Of a stretch of 64,000 nucleotides of DNA, positions 28,219 through 38,214 are shown piece by piece. Every line of letters starts with the position of its first letter. Within the stretch, counting starts at the first letter, position 1. This DNA comes from Dysgonamonadaceae bacterium (GTDB lineage: Bacteria; Bacteroidota; Bacteroidia; Bacteroidales; Azobacteroidaceae): positions 1 through 64,000 of the forward strand of contig JAISYU010000075.1 in assembly GCA_031269685.1 (NCBI GenBank), written 5' to 3'. The notes under the pieces were generated by a model that did not search any database, was not told the origin of the DNA, and worked only from the letters and a program-made list of their open reading frames with translations. The translations under genes were made by a program, and so were the position numbers.

Positions 28219-28480
28219 TGTAGATACATCGACACAACTTGCAGCGGTTCATACGCAACTCGTATCTTTGTCTACGCATTTTGCGTAGACAAAGATGCAA
28301 AGTGTGTAGACAAAGATGCAACTTGTGTAGACAAAGACGCAAAGTGTGTAGACAAAGACGCAACTTGTGTAGACAAAGACGCAACTTGTGTAGACAAAGA
28401 TGCAACTTGTGTAGACAAAGATACAAAGTGTGTAGACAAAGATACAACTTGCGTAGAGAAAGATACATCTTGCAGTTGTA
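28219..28480. repeat. 21-bp tandem array with one inverted unit
   Basis: TGTGTAGACAAAGACGCAACT units at 28282+21n to 28450; degenerate units at 28219 and 28240; inverted unit 28261-28281. Confidence 0.95.
28264..28296. repeat. Perfect 15-bp inverted repeat, 3-nt loop
   Basis: ATCTTTGTCTACGCA-TTT-TGCGTAGACAAAGAT. Confidence 0.95.
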
Positions 28481-28707
28481 GTTTGAAAGATGAATAAAAA
28501 GAGGGAAAAATTTTGTAAAAAAGTCAAACGAATTTCATAGGTACTTTTAACCAATATTTCTCTCTTTTTAATTTTTTTTCTTAAATCCCGCTCAATGTGT
28601 ATTGATAAAGAGTTTTCGTCTGATATATTGATATTTATTCCGTATAAATTTAACTATTTTTAATATAAAAATATTATAAAATGCTATAAACAATAAAAAA
28701 ATAATAG

Positions 28708-28715
28708 TATATTTG
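28708..28715 (+). promoter_or_regulatory. -7 box TATATTTG upstream of susC-like gene
   Basis: AGTATATTTGCCGGC. Confidence 0.5.
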
Positions 28716-28805
28716 CCGGCGAATTTGGTTGTCTTTTTAAGAAAGCCAATAACATTGAATAAAAAATATTGAATAATTTATAAATCTAATTTAATTTGTT
28801 TTTTT

Positions 28806-31800
28806 ATGGAAGGAAAATTAAAAGATCTTGCAGAAAAACGGTTTTATTTATGGCGAGGGTGGCGTTCTGTGTTCTTGCTGTGTGCCGTTTTTTTATGCGC
28901 TTCCGTGTCTGCTTTTGCTCAGGGAGGGATTACCTTAAGGGGGCGAGTAGTTGACACTCAGGGTGAGGGTGTACCCGGAGCCCTTATCAATATTGTCGGA
29001 AGTACGCGAGGCAGTGCTACCGACGAAACCGGTAATTTTGAAATGACAAATATTGCCAACGGTGCAAAATTACTTGTGACTTCACTTGGAATGGCTGATA
29101 AACAAGTAACGTTTACCGGACAGAATGACATCATCGTTGTTCTGGCAGAAAAGGCAGATGAACTTGCAGAAGTTGTTATTTCAGGTTTTGGTGGCAGGCA
29201 GAAGAAGGAAAGTGTTGTTTCTGCCATTCAATCTGTAAATGTAAGTGAGTTGAGGGTGCCGAGCAGCAATCTTACTACTGCTTTTTCAGGGCGAATCGCA
29301 GGTATGATATCTTATCAGACTTCTGGTGAACCTGGCGCCGATTCTAATGCTACGTTCTTTATTCGTGGTGTAACTTCTTTCGGTACCGGCAAGGTCGATC
29401 CTCTGATTCTTGTCGATAATATCGAAATAACAAAAGATGAATTGGCTAAACTTCATCCTGACGACCTGCAGTCGTTTTCGATCCTGAAAGATGCTACGGC
29501 GACTGCCCTCTACGGTGCGCGCGGCGCTAACGGCGTTATCCTGGTTACAACAAAGGAAGGCAGGGAAGGCAAGGCACGGGTTTCATTCCGCCTGGAGAAC
29601 GCAGTTTCAATGCCAACCCAGACTATAGAAATGGCTGATGCTATTACTTATATGCAGATGGCAAATGAGGCGAAAAATACGCGGTCTAATAGAATCTCTA
29701 TGGAGTACCCGCGTTCGGATATTACCGAAACACAGTTGGGCAAGTATCCCTTAGCATATCCGAATGTAGACTGGATGAATCTGTTGATAAAAGATTATAC
29801 TCTGAATCAGCGGGCAAATCTGAGTATTTCGGGAGGAGGAAAAGTGGCGCGATATTATGTTTCCGGTTCGTTTGCAAACGACGGTGGTCTGATGAATGTT
29901 GACCACAGGCAGAATTTTAATACTAATGTAAATTATAAGAAATATACTCTACATTCCAATATCAATGTAAATCTAACCTCATCAACCGAGATGATTCTTC
30001 GTCTGCACGGTGGTTTTGATGATTATGTAGGTCCGCTTGATGGTGGTAGCGATATCTACAAGAAGACGCTGCAGGTAAGCCCTGTGCGGTTTTTGCCGTA
30101 TTACCAGCCTGATGCTCAACGGTCATCTGTCGACTGGATACTTTTTGGAAACAGCAGTGCTTACTCTTTACCGTTCGTGAATCCTTATGCCGACTTGATG
30201 AAGGGTTATAAAAATTATTCAAACTCTTCCCTTATGGCACAGTTGGAGTTTAAACAGGATTTCTCAGCCCTGCTTAAAGGTCTTGGCGGGCGAGTGCTCG
30301 GCAATACTGCACGAAAGTCTTTTTTCGAGGTTAAGCGTTCATACGAGCCTATGTTCTATGAAATGTCTTATTTCGACCGTGTTGCTTACGATGCAGGTAT
30401 AGGACAGGGACTGACGCCTGGTCAGGATTTCTTCCCGTGGTATCTCTATGAAATAAATCCGACCGCAAACAAATATCTCGGTAATCCTGCAGTGGATCAA
30501 AGCATTACCAACATCATGTATGGTGAAGCGGCGCTTTCATACGACAATGGCTTCGACAAAAATAACGTAAGCGCTATGCTGGTCGGTACAGTAAGAAACT
30601 ACACTGCCCCCAACGCTGATCTTATCAAGTCTTTGCCCGAACGTAACCTTGGTTTAGCGGGTAGATTCACTTATAACTTTGATACCCGCTACTTTGTTGA
30701 GTTTAACTTTGGCTACAACGGTTCGGAAAAGTTCGACAAAGACCACAGATGGGGTTTCTTTCCTTCGTTCGGTGGTGGTTATTTAATCTCGAATGAAAAA
30801 TACTGGACTTCCCTCAAAGATAAGATAAATCTCCTAAAACTGAAATATACTTACGGCTCGGCAGGTAATGATCAGATTTCCAACCAGCGCTTTTTCTATA
30901 TTTCCGAAATTCAAATGGGAAATCCTGGTGATGATAATATTGGAGGAAAGGGTTTTAAAGAGGGAGAAGGCTTCGGAGTTCTTGGAAATGGTTCATTCTC
31001 GAATATGGAAGGTCCTAAAATCATTCACGAGATGAATAAAAACATCACATGGGAAATAGCCTACAAGCACAATTTAGGTCTTGAACTCGGAGTTTTAAAC
31101 AAAATCAATATTCAGGCGGATATCTACAAGGAACACCGCGTGAATATACTTCAGGAACGCGCGGATATTCCGGTTACTATCGGTCTCTGGTCAATTCCTC
31201 TTGCTAATGTTGGTGAGACTAAAACTGTAGGCGGCGAGATTGCTTTAGACTACAATCATTCGTTCTCTAAAGATATTTGGCTTACCGCTCGTGCTACTTT
31301 CACTTATGCCCATTCGGAATATGCCTATTACGAAGAACCCGACTATTCGGCTGTCGATAGCCCGTGGCGCTCAAAAGTCGGACGCGCTACCACACAGCAA
31401 GAAGGATACATAGCAGAGCGCCTTTTTATTGACGAGGCAGACATTGCCAACTCGCCAACGCAGGCAGATGTAATGCCGGGCGATATTAAGTATCTTGACC
31501 TGAACGATGACGGTGTGATAAACGAACTTGACAAGCGCGGCATCGGCTATCCGACGACTCCAGAAATGAATTATGGGTTTGGATTCTCTTTCGGATACAA
31601 GAGTTTTGACATTTCGGCATTTTTCCAAGGAGCCGGACGCTCGTCGTTCTTCGTTGATCCCGAAAAAGTAATGCCTTTCCTGATGACAAAAGTTGATAAC
31701 GACACTCGATATGTCGAAAATGGTTTGGCGAAATTTATTGCCGATGACTACTGGTCGGAAATAAACAACAATCCTTTTGCCCGCTGGCCCCGTCTGGCAG

Positions 31801-32072
31801 ATACTAAGGAACGATTTGCGAACAATCTCACAAAAAGTACGTATTGGATGTACGACAACAACTATTTGCGTTTTAAATCGTTTGAATTGGGATATTCGCT
31901 AAGCGATAAACTTGTCAAGAAAATGCGCCTCGGTTCTCTCCGTTTCTATGTGAGCGGCACCAACCTTTGGTTGTGGAGCAGTTTCAAGATTTGGGACATA
32001 GAACTCGGCGACAATGGACTAAACTATCCGTTGCAGCGTACAATTAATGCAGGTGTAAACCTGATGTTTTAA
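28806..32072 (+). CDS. SusC/RagA-type TonB-dependent receptor
   Basis: CarboxypepD-reg-like ITLRGRVVDTQGEGVPGALINIVGSTRGSATDETGNFEM; plug domain DPLILVDNIEITKDELAKLHPDDLQSFSILKDATATALYGARGANGVILVTTKEG. Confidence 0.96.
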   Translation: MEGKLKDLAEKRFYLWRGWRSVFLLCAVFLCASVSAFAQGGITLRGRVVDTQGEGVPGALINIVGSTRGSATDETGNFEMTNIANGAKLLVTSLGMADKQVTFTGQNDIIVVLAEKADELAEVVISGFGGRQKKESVVSAIQSVNVSELRVPSSNLTTAFSGRIAGMISYQTSGEPGADSNATFFIRGVTSFGTGKVDPLILVDNIEITKDELAKLHPDDLQSFSILKDATATALYGARGANGVILVTTKEGREGKARVSFRLENAVSMPTQTIEMADAITYMQMANEAKNTRSNRISMEYPRSDITETQLGKYPLAYPNVDWMNLLIKDYTLNQRANLSISGGGKVARYYVSGSFANDGGLMNVDHRQNFNTNVNYKKYTLHSNINVNLTSSTEMILRLHGGFDDYVGPLDGGSDIYKKTLQVSPVRFLPYYQPDAQRSSVDWILFGNSSAYSLPFVNPYADLMKGYKNYSNSSLMAQLEFKQDFSALLKGLGGRVLGNTARKSFFEVKRSYEPMFYEMSYFDRVAYDAGIGQGLTPGQDFFPWYLYEINPTANKYLGNPAVDQSITNIMYGEAALSYDNGFDKNNVSAMLVGTVRNYTAPNADLIKSLPERNLGLAGRFTYNFDTRYFVEFNFGYNGSEKFDKDHRWGFFPSFGGGYLISNEKYWTSLKDKINLLKLKYTYGSAGNDQISNQRFFYISEIQMGNPGDDNIGGKGFKEGEGFGVLGNGSFSNMEGPKIIHEMNKNITWEIAYKHNLGLELGVLNKINIQADIYKEHRVNILQERADIPVTIGLWSIPLANVGETKTVGGEIALDYNHSFSKDIWLTARATFTYAHSEYAYYEEPDYSAVDSPWRSKVGRATTQQEGYIAERLFIDEADIANSPTQADVMPGDIKYLDLNDDGVINELDKRGIGYPTTPEMNYGFGFSFGYKSFDISAFFQGAGRSSFFVDPEKVMPFLMTKVDNDTRYVENGLAKFIADDYWSEINNNPFARWPRLADTKERFANNLTKSTYWMYDNNYLRFKSFELGYSLSDKLVKKMRLGSLRFYVSGTNLWLWSSFKIWDIELGDNGLNYPLQRTINAGVNLMF

Positions 32073-32090
32073 TTAATAATCAGAGTAAAT

Positions 32091-34268
32091 ATGAAAAAAT
32101 ATATCAAAATAAAAAGTTTTATGAGGTATTTGATGATAGTGCCTTTAGCAATGGTATTTTCATGTAGTGATTACCTTGATGTAGTGCCGGACAATATTCC
32201 GACCATTGATTATGCTTTCCTCGACAGGAGGCAGGCAGAAAACTATCTTGCCTCCCTGTTTGCATTTATGCCTAAAACAGGTAGTCCGACAGCAAATCCT
32301 GCGCTCTTAGGAGGCGATGAATTATGGTTTGGAGACCGCACTTCGGGAGTTAATACCGACCTTTGGCGTTATGTGGCGCGTGGAGTAAATATGTCAGATG
32401 ATCCACATCCAAATTATTTTGCTTCCTACCTCAAGGATAAGGACGGGAATGACAGTGAAAATCCACGCGGCGGAGAATTTCTTTTCACTGCCTTGCGTGA
32501 TTGCAATATTTTGCTGGAAAACATTAATAAGCCTTACGATCTCTATAGCGATACAAAAAACCGCTGGATAGCTGAAGTGAAGTTCCTGAAAGCGTACTAC
32601 CATTTTTGGTTGCTTCGTATGTATGGTCCTATTCCACTTATCAAAGTCAATTCTTCCATTGACGAGCCGGCTACCGCTGCCCGCGAATCGGTGGATGATT
32701 GTATTGACTATATTGTTCATCTTCTTGATACAGCCTGTGTAGAAGATGGATTGCCGGAAGAACTTGCTTCGCCTATGCTTGAAGCCGGACGTCCTACCGT
32801 ACTGATAGCTAAGGCGCTGAAAGCCCAGGTGTTGACTTATGCGGCAAGCCCGCTGTTCAACGGCAATGAAATAGCCCGTGCCGACAAGCAGAACAATCCT
32901 CTCGGACAAACCTACGAAAAACTCTTCCCTGTTTACGATGCACAAAAATGGATTCGTGCAAAAGAGGCACTTCGTGAAGCGTTAGATTTAGCCCATGAAC
33001 TGGAATACAGGCTTTATCGTTTCGAAGATGACATGATGATAGATACCGAAGAACCAGGACAAACTCTTCTTCGTCAGCCTACAATCGACGCAATGCAAGT
33101 GAGAGGAGCAGTTACGGTTCATCAAAGTGTTCTCGGTTGGAACAGTGAACTGATTTGGGGTGATCCGCGAGGATGTAAAGAGATACATCAATCCTGTATA
33201 CCTTTGTTTGGCTATCAGGGTGGAAACACTTCCAGCATGGGTGGCGGAACTATTCATCACAACTATGCTCCTACCCTCGACATTGTTGAGCAGTTCTACA
33301 CCCAAAATGGTCTTCCAATCGCCGACGATATTGAATGGCAAACTTCCCACGCAAGTTGGACTGACAAGACGGAAACCGGACTCTACAGTCAGCGAGGAAT
33401 CCCTGATTACAAAAAATATCCCGATGTAGGATGTCTTATCGTCAGAGGTAGGGAAAATACTAATGATACAGCTACCGCAGTATTGCATTTCGATCGCGAG
33501 CCGCGCTTCTATGGAGCGATCACTTTTGCTCGCGCTCGACACTATGGAGTGTCGCTTTTGATGTGTTTACGCGATACCAGCGCTTATTGGGATGATCAGG
33601 CTATTGACTGGTTTGGCAACTTTAATTTCCGTAACGCCGAACGCTTCCCTGTCACCGGATACATCTGCAACAAACTTTCAAGTTTTCTTGATATGTATCC
33701 TACAGAAGGATCAGGTTTCAATATTCATGTTGCATCAGGAAATCCCGCTCCGCAGAAGCAAGATTATCCATTCCCAATTATACGCCTTGCCGACCTTTAC
33801 CTGATGTATGCCGAGGCGCTTAATGAAACGGGAGACAAGGACGGAGCAATAGCATACGTTGATAGCGTACGCAAGAGAACAGCAATACCCGGAATTGTCG
33901 CAACCTGGACTTCTCCTGCATCAGATGGCAAAGTAACCGATTTCGACGGTGTTACACGTCACGATTATGACACAAAAGAAGGACTGCGATGCATTATTCG
34001 CCGCGAACGCCTCAATGAATTTGCCTTTGAAGGTATCCGTTTTTGGGATCTACGCCGTTGGATGATTGCAAAGACTGTCCTCAACAAAGAAATCCGCGGA
34101 TTAAATGTCCCTTATAAAACGCTGACAAACACAAGTATGCCGTCGGATTTCTATAAACCAACAAAATTGTGGACTATGAGATTTGAGGATAAAGATTATT
34201 TCTTCCCTATCAAGTTAAGTTCTATCATTAAGAACGCTAATCTCCTGCAAAGTCCTCATTGGAAATAA
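32091..34268 (+). CDS. SusD/RagB-type outer-membrane lipoprotein
   Basis: Lipobox VFSC; SDYLDVVPDN; KAYYHFWLLRMYGPIPLIK; C-terminal RRERLNEFAFEGIRFWDLRRW. Confidence 0.95.
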   Translation: MKKYIKIKSFMRYLMIVPLAMVFSCSDYLDVVPDNIPTIDYAFLDRRQAENYLASLFAFMPKTGSPTANPALLGGDELWFGDRTSGVNTDLWRYVARGVNMSDDPHPNYFASYLKDKDGNDSENPRGGEFLFTALRDCNILLENINKPYDLYSDTKNRWIAEVKFLKAYYHFWLLRMYGPIPLIKVNSSIDEPATAARESVDDCIDYIVHLLDTACVEDGLPEELASPMLEAGRPTVLIAKALKAQVLTYAASPLFNGNEIARADKQNNPLGQTYEKLFPVYDAQKWIRAKEALREALDLAHELEYRLYRFEDDMMIDTEEPGQTLLRQPTIDAMQVRGAVTVHQSVLGWNSELIWGDPRGCKEIHQSCIPLFGYQGGNTSSMGGGTIHHNYAPTLDIVEQFYTQNGLPIADDIEWQTSHASWTDKTETGLYSQRGIPDYKKYPDVGCLIVRGRENTNDTATAVLHFDREPRFYGAITFARARHYGVSLLMCLRDTSAYWDDQAIDWFGNFNFRNAERFPVTGYICNKLSSFLDMYPTEGSGFNIHVASGNPAPQKQDYPFPIIRLADLYLMYAEALNETGDKDGAIAYVDSVRKRTAIPGIVATWTSPASDGKVTDFDGVTRHDYDTKEGLRCIIRRERLNEFAFEGIRFWDLRRWMIAKTVLNKEIRGLNVPYKTLTNTSMPSDFYKPTKLWTMRFEDKDYFFPIKLSSIIKNANLLQSPHWK

Positions 34269-34304
34269 ACAAGTAAATGTTGAATTTAATAAAGAAAGTA
34301 TAAT

Positions 34305-35870
34305 ATGAGAAAGTTTATATTTATATCACTACTGGTGTTAACGGTTTTCGGTTGTGAAGACTGGAAAGACCAATATTCCGATAAACTTGCCGAGGAGCCG
34401 GATAAAGATGCTCCCGGAGTGCCGACGGTAACTAATATTGTGCCGATAAAAGGCGGAGTTAAAATTTATTTCACTCCTCCGGCAGACGCTGATTTTTTGG
34501 GCATAAAGGCTGTCTACGATCTCAACGAGACACATAAGAATCAGGGAACTTTCGTGTCGGCAAGTGGCGACTCCGTAAGTGTTGATCATATTACCCTTGC
34601 CGGCTTTTCTGGTTTGGGAGAAGAAGCAATCCCGGTAACTCTCTATGCCGTTGACCGCTCAGGCAACCTTTCCGAAGGTGTGTCCAGAACGTTCGATCCT
34701 CTGCCGAGTCCTGTTTACGACATACTTAGTTCCCTGACAACAAAGGACGGTCCTGCTGGCATTACCGTTCATTGGGAAAATCCCGACCAGATGGATATTG
34801 CGATCCTGATTTCGCTATATGACACAATAAAACAAAGTTGGGAACCTGTGGCACCTATGTATTTTGCTCAGACGCCGGTTGTAACACGGACAATTAAAGG
34901 CATTCCTGTAGATGACATAACAGCAGACGGTACTTATATCTATTATCCGAAGACCTACCGTTTTGAGTTCATTGACGATTATGAAAACTTTTATTTCGTA
35001 AAAGAAGCGGTTCATACTCCGGTAGAAGAAAGGTTTATTTCACCTTTCAATGAGGACGGAACAGTCAGAAGGAAACTGTTTGAAACAGGAAAAGATCAAG
35101 CAGGACAACCCGAAACAGGGTGGAAGTACCGCGGTGACTGTGGTGGTGGAGCAACTGGTTTCGATGCGTCTTTCAGTCAAGAAAACAGTAACGATGCATC
35201 CTTTTGGTGGGACAATAGCGCTGCTTCGGGCAACAGTTATTTCACTTTGCCAACTGAGTTCAGCGATTTGCCTGCGCCCTATCCTCCCTACTATATCACA
35301 ATAGACATGGGAACGACTGCAATATACAGTACTTTCAGCGTCATTATTCAACCGCGTGAGCCGCTTGGTTCTGCTTCGATGATGACTGATTTTGAGATAT
35401 GGGCGACGAATGACGTAAGAACTCTTACTTCATTCCCCGGATTGGGTGTAAATAAACAGTTAGCAAGCATGAGGTATTGGACTTCTTGGGATTCTATCTA
35501 CACTAACATTATTCATGGTAATTATCTGGAAGAGCCCAATAGGTATCCCGGACCTGGTAAAAAACTTGAGATAAACGGGACAGATACAACGGTAGTTGAA
35601 GCTGATTACTGGGAAAAGGATTGGGATAAGTTAGCGGATTGTGTAGTAGAACTTCCGTCCGGTCTTCCGCTTGACGCCAATGCTATACCGGAAGAGGGTT
35701 TGTCGGCAGAGGACAAGGCGGCGCTTCTCGGAGGTTTTGAGTTTGACTTGACGCAGGATGGGGAGCCGAAGGCGTATCGTTATATCAGGATTAAGGTAAA
35801 AGGAACTTCCTCTGGGGATGCACGCAGTCGTGTTGACATGTTAGCGTTCTACGGAAGGTATCCCAATTAA
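34305..35870 (+). CDS. SusE/F-position lipoprotein (DUF4959/DUF5126/DUF5000-like)
   Basis: MRKFIFISLLVLTVFGCEDWKDQYSDK; AVYDLNETHKNQGTFVSASGDSVSVDHITLAGF; discoidin-like C-terminus. Confidence 0.82.
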   Translation: MRKFIFISLLVLTVFGCEDWKDQYSDKLAEEPDKDAPGVPTVTNIVPIKGGVKIYFTPPADADFLGIKAVYDLNETHKNQGTFVSASGDSVSVDHITLAGFSGLGEEAIPVTLYAVDRSGNLSEGVSRTFDPLPSPVYDILSSLTTKDGPAGITVHWENPDQMDIAILISLYDTIKQSWEPVAPMYFAQTPVVTRTIKGIPVDDITADGTYIYYPKTYRFEFIDDYENFYFVKEAVHTPVEERFISPFNEDGTVRRKLFETGKDQAGQPETGWKYRGDCGGGATGFDASFSQENSNDASFWWDNSAASGNSYFTLPTEFSDLPAPYPPYYITIDMGTTAIYSTFSVIIQPREPLGSASMMTDFEIWATNDVRTLTSFPGLGVNKQLASMRYWTSWDSIYTNIIHGNYLEEPNRYPGPGKKLEINGTDTTVVEADYWEKDWDKLADCVVELPSGLPLDANAIPEEGLSAEDKAALLGGFEFDLTQDGEPKAYRYIRIKVKGTSSGDARSRVDMLAFYGRYPN

Positions 35871-35894
35871 CCATATTGGACATATATGTTACGG

Positions 35895-35930
35895 CAGGGG
35901 GAAGCGGACGCTTCCCCTTTGCTGTTTTTT
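35895..35930 (+). terminator. Rho-independent terminator
   Basis: GGGGAAGCGGACGCTTCCCC stem-loop followed by TTTGCTGTTTTTT. Confidence 0.75.
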
Positions 35931-35963
35931 AGCGGAATATTTGGTTAATCCAGATATTAGGCT

Positions 35964-35971
35964 TACCTTTG
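35964..35971 (+). promoter_or_regulatory. -7 box TACCTTTG for sufB
   Basis: GGCTTACCTTTGTTCG. Confidence 0.6.
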
Positions 35972-35987
35972 TTCGATAAAAACGGCT

Positions 35988-37433
35988 ATGTCAGACGGCA
36001 AAAACATTCTTAACGATTTAACCAATAAGGAGTATGAGTACGGCTTTTCAAGTAATATCCGTACCGACTTCGCCCCTGCGGGGTTGAACGAGGAGGTAAT
36101 ACGGTTTATCTCTGCCAGGAAACGGGAGCCGGAATGGCTGCTCAAGTTTCGTCTTGATGCTTTTCGTTACTGGCAAACACTTGAGATGCCCGACTGGGCT
36201 CACCTGCGCATACCTCCGATAGACTATCAGGATATAATTTACTACGCTGCACCGAAGACGACGCTCCCGTCAGCGGCTGACGGTGAGATAGATCCCGAAC
36301 TTGAAAGGACCTTTGACAAGCTTGGCATACCGCTTAATGAGCGTAAGGCGGCTGCGGGGATTGCGGTGGATGCTGTTATGGACAGTGTTTCCGTGAAGAC
36401 GACTTTTAAGGCGGATCTTGCTGCGCGGGAAATAATCTTCTGTTCGTTCAGCGAGGCTGTTCTGGAATATCCCGAATTGGTCAGGAAATATCTCGGAAGT
36501 GTTGTCCCGTATCGTGACAATTACTTTGCGGCGCTCAACTCGGCGGTATTCAGTGATGGTTCTTTTGCTTTTATCCCGAAAGGAGTACGTTGTCCGCGGG
36601 AACTTTCCACATATTTTCGCATTAACGCTATGAAGACGGGACAGTTTGAGCGTACTTTGATTATCGCCGAGGAAGATTCTTATGTTAGTTACCTCGAAGG
36701 TTGCACGGCGCCGATGCGTGATGAGAACCAGTTACATGCGGCGATTGTCGAGATAATAGCCTTTGACCGTGCGCAGGTTAAGTATTCGACTGTTCAGAAT
36801 TGGTATCCGGGCGACAGGCAGGGTAGGGGAGGGATTTATAATTTCGTTACTAAACGTGGGATCTGTCGGGGCGAATCGTCGAAGATTTCTTGGACGCAGG
36901 TTGAGACCGGTTCTGCTATCACGTGGAAATATCCTTCCTGTATATTGCTGGGGGATAACTCTATCGGTGAGTTTTATTCGGTTGCGGTGACGAACAATTT
37001 CCAGCAGGCTGATACGGGGACGAAGATGTTACACATAGGAAAGAACACACGCAGCCTGATAGTTTCAAAGGGAATCTCTGCCGGGCGCAGTGAGAACAGT
37101 TACCGAGGGCTGGTTCAGGTCAATGCCGGAGCGGAGAATGCCCGCAATCATTCCCAGTGTGACAGCCTGTTACTTGGAAGCGACTGTGGCGCTCATACTT
37201 TCCCCTACATGGACATCAGGAATGAGACGGCGGTTGTTGAGCATGAGGCTACTACGTCAAAGATTAACGCTGACCAGTTGTTTTATTGCAACCAGCGCGG
37301 CATTTCGACGGAGGAGGCTATTTCGCTGATTGTTAATGGGTATGCGAAGGAGGTACTGAGTAAGTTACCTATGGAGTTTGCTGTCGAGGCTCAGAAGTTG
37401 CTTTCTGTTAGCCTTGAGGGCAGTGTAGGATGA
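35988..37433 (+). CDS. sufB: Fe-S cluster assembly protein SufB
   Basis: [77 protein letters not shown]. Confidence 0.95.
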   Translation: MSDGKNILNDLTNKEYEYGFSSNIRTDFAPAGLNEEVIRFISARKREPEWLLKFRLDAFRYWQTLEMPDWAHLRIPPIDYQDIIYYAAPKTTLPSAADGEIDPELERTFDKLGIPLNERKAAAGIAVDAVMDSVSVKTTFKADLAAREIIFCSFSEAVLEYPELVRKYLGSVVPYRDNYFAALNSAVFSDGSFAFIPKGVRCPRELSTYFRINAMKTGQFERTLIIAEEDSYVSYLEGCTAPMRDENQLHAAIVEIIAFDRAQVKYSTVQNWYPGDRQGRGGIYNFVTKRGICRGESSKISWTQVETGSAITWKYPSCILLGDNSIGEFYSVAVTNNFQQADTGTKMLHIGKNTRSLIVSKGISAGRSENSYRGLVQVNAGAENARNHSQCDSLLLGSDCGAHTFPYMDIRNETAVVEHEATTSKINADQLFYCNQRGISTEEAISLIVNGYAKEVLSKLPMEFAVEAQKLLSVSLEGSVG

Positions 37434-37482
37434 GTTATGGCAGGGTATTGACGATTATTGTGAATTATTAATATTATTGAAG

Positions 37483-37519
37483 GCGGCGGGGTGCAGTGAT
37501 GCATCCCGCTGCTGCTTTT
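37483..37519 (+). terminator. Likely terminator hairpin downstream of sufB
   Basis: GCGGCGGGGTGCA-GTGA-TGCATCCCGCTGCTGC followed by TTTTA. Confidence 0.55.
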
Positions 37520-37599
37520 ATGGTGGTTAGCGGTTACTTTTGCAGGAAGCCCTGTTAAACGAGTTTATTGACGTCCTATGCCGGCTTTGCCTGCGTCGC

Positions 37600-38214
37600 C
37601 TAATACACAGGGAATAGAATAAACACAGTTGCGTCCCACACGGCGTGCGAGATGACAATCGGCACGAGGTTTTTATTGTAGCGGTACATCACGCCCCAGA
37701 AGAGTCCGCAAACCAGAGCCGCCATTATAAGCATGAAATTAAACGACCAGATGTGTACCAGCGTATAGACTGACGCCGTGACGATAAGCGCCGTCCATTC
37801 TCCGTATCTTTCTATCAACGAATGTTGCACATAGCCACGCCAAAAGATTTCTTCTGCCGGACCGATAATGAGAAGCAACCCAATCGCGATCAATGTTTTA
37901 CTTTGCCCCTCTTTTAGGGCGTAGATACCCTCAACCTGCGGGCGGGCAAAGTCGAACAGTGATGCCGAAAAGAGATCGCCGAAATAGAATATAACCCAAA
38001 GCGCGGCGGCGGAAAGCAGTCCCAGGGCGACGGCTTTAAGGTTGAGTTTAAACTGCTTCGGAATTTCCCTGCGTTGTGTTATGCTGATTCCGATTAGCGC
38101 TAACGCCGAAACGGACATGGTTATCCAGAAGTTGAACATGTGTTTTGTCCAGGGCGAAAACATCACGAACCACAACACGGCGGCAAGGGATAGGAAAACG
38201 GGCATCTTTTTCAT
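37600..38214 (-). CDS. CPBP family intramembrane metalloprotease
   Basis: GPAEEIFWRGYVQHSLIERYG (EExxxR) and WDATVFI with SHAVWD motif. Confidence 0.88.
   Translation of the reverse strand: MKKMPVFLSLAAVLWFVMFSPWTKHMFNFWITMSVSALALIGISITQRREIPKQFKLNLKAVALGLLSAAALWVIFYFGDLFSASLFDFARPQVEGIYALKEGQSKTLIAIGLLLIIGPAEEIFWRGYVQHSLIERYGEWTALIVTASVYTLVHIWSFNFMLIMAALVCGLFWGVMYRYNKNLVPIVISHAVWDATVFILFPVY

Noticed and set aside
28263-28423. TATCTTTG/CAAAGATA in the 28-kb array as tandem promoters
   Set aside because: The -7 box matches, but the -33 TTTG spacing I checked for the minus-strand copy at 28416-28423 does not fit; likely coincidental.
7553-28480. Repeat arrays as CRISPR
   Set aside because: Units are directly contiguous with no unique spacers, units vary, and no cas genes are present; the Cas4-like domain at 18162 belongs to a Dna2-type helicase.
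28160-28554. Three Cys/Leu/Arg-rich ORFs across the 28-kb array
   Set aside because: All are frames through a 21-bp repeat; compositional artefacts.
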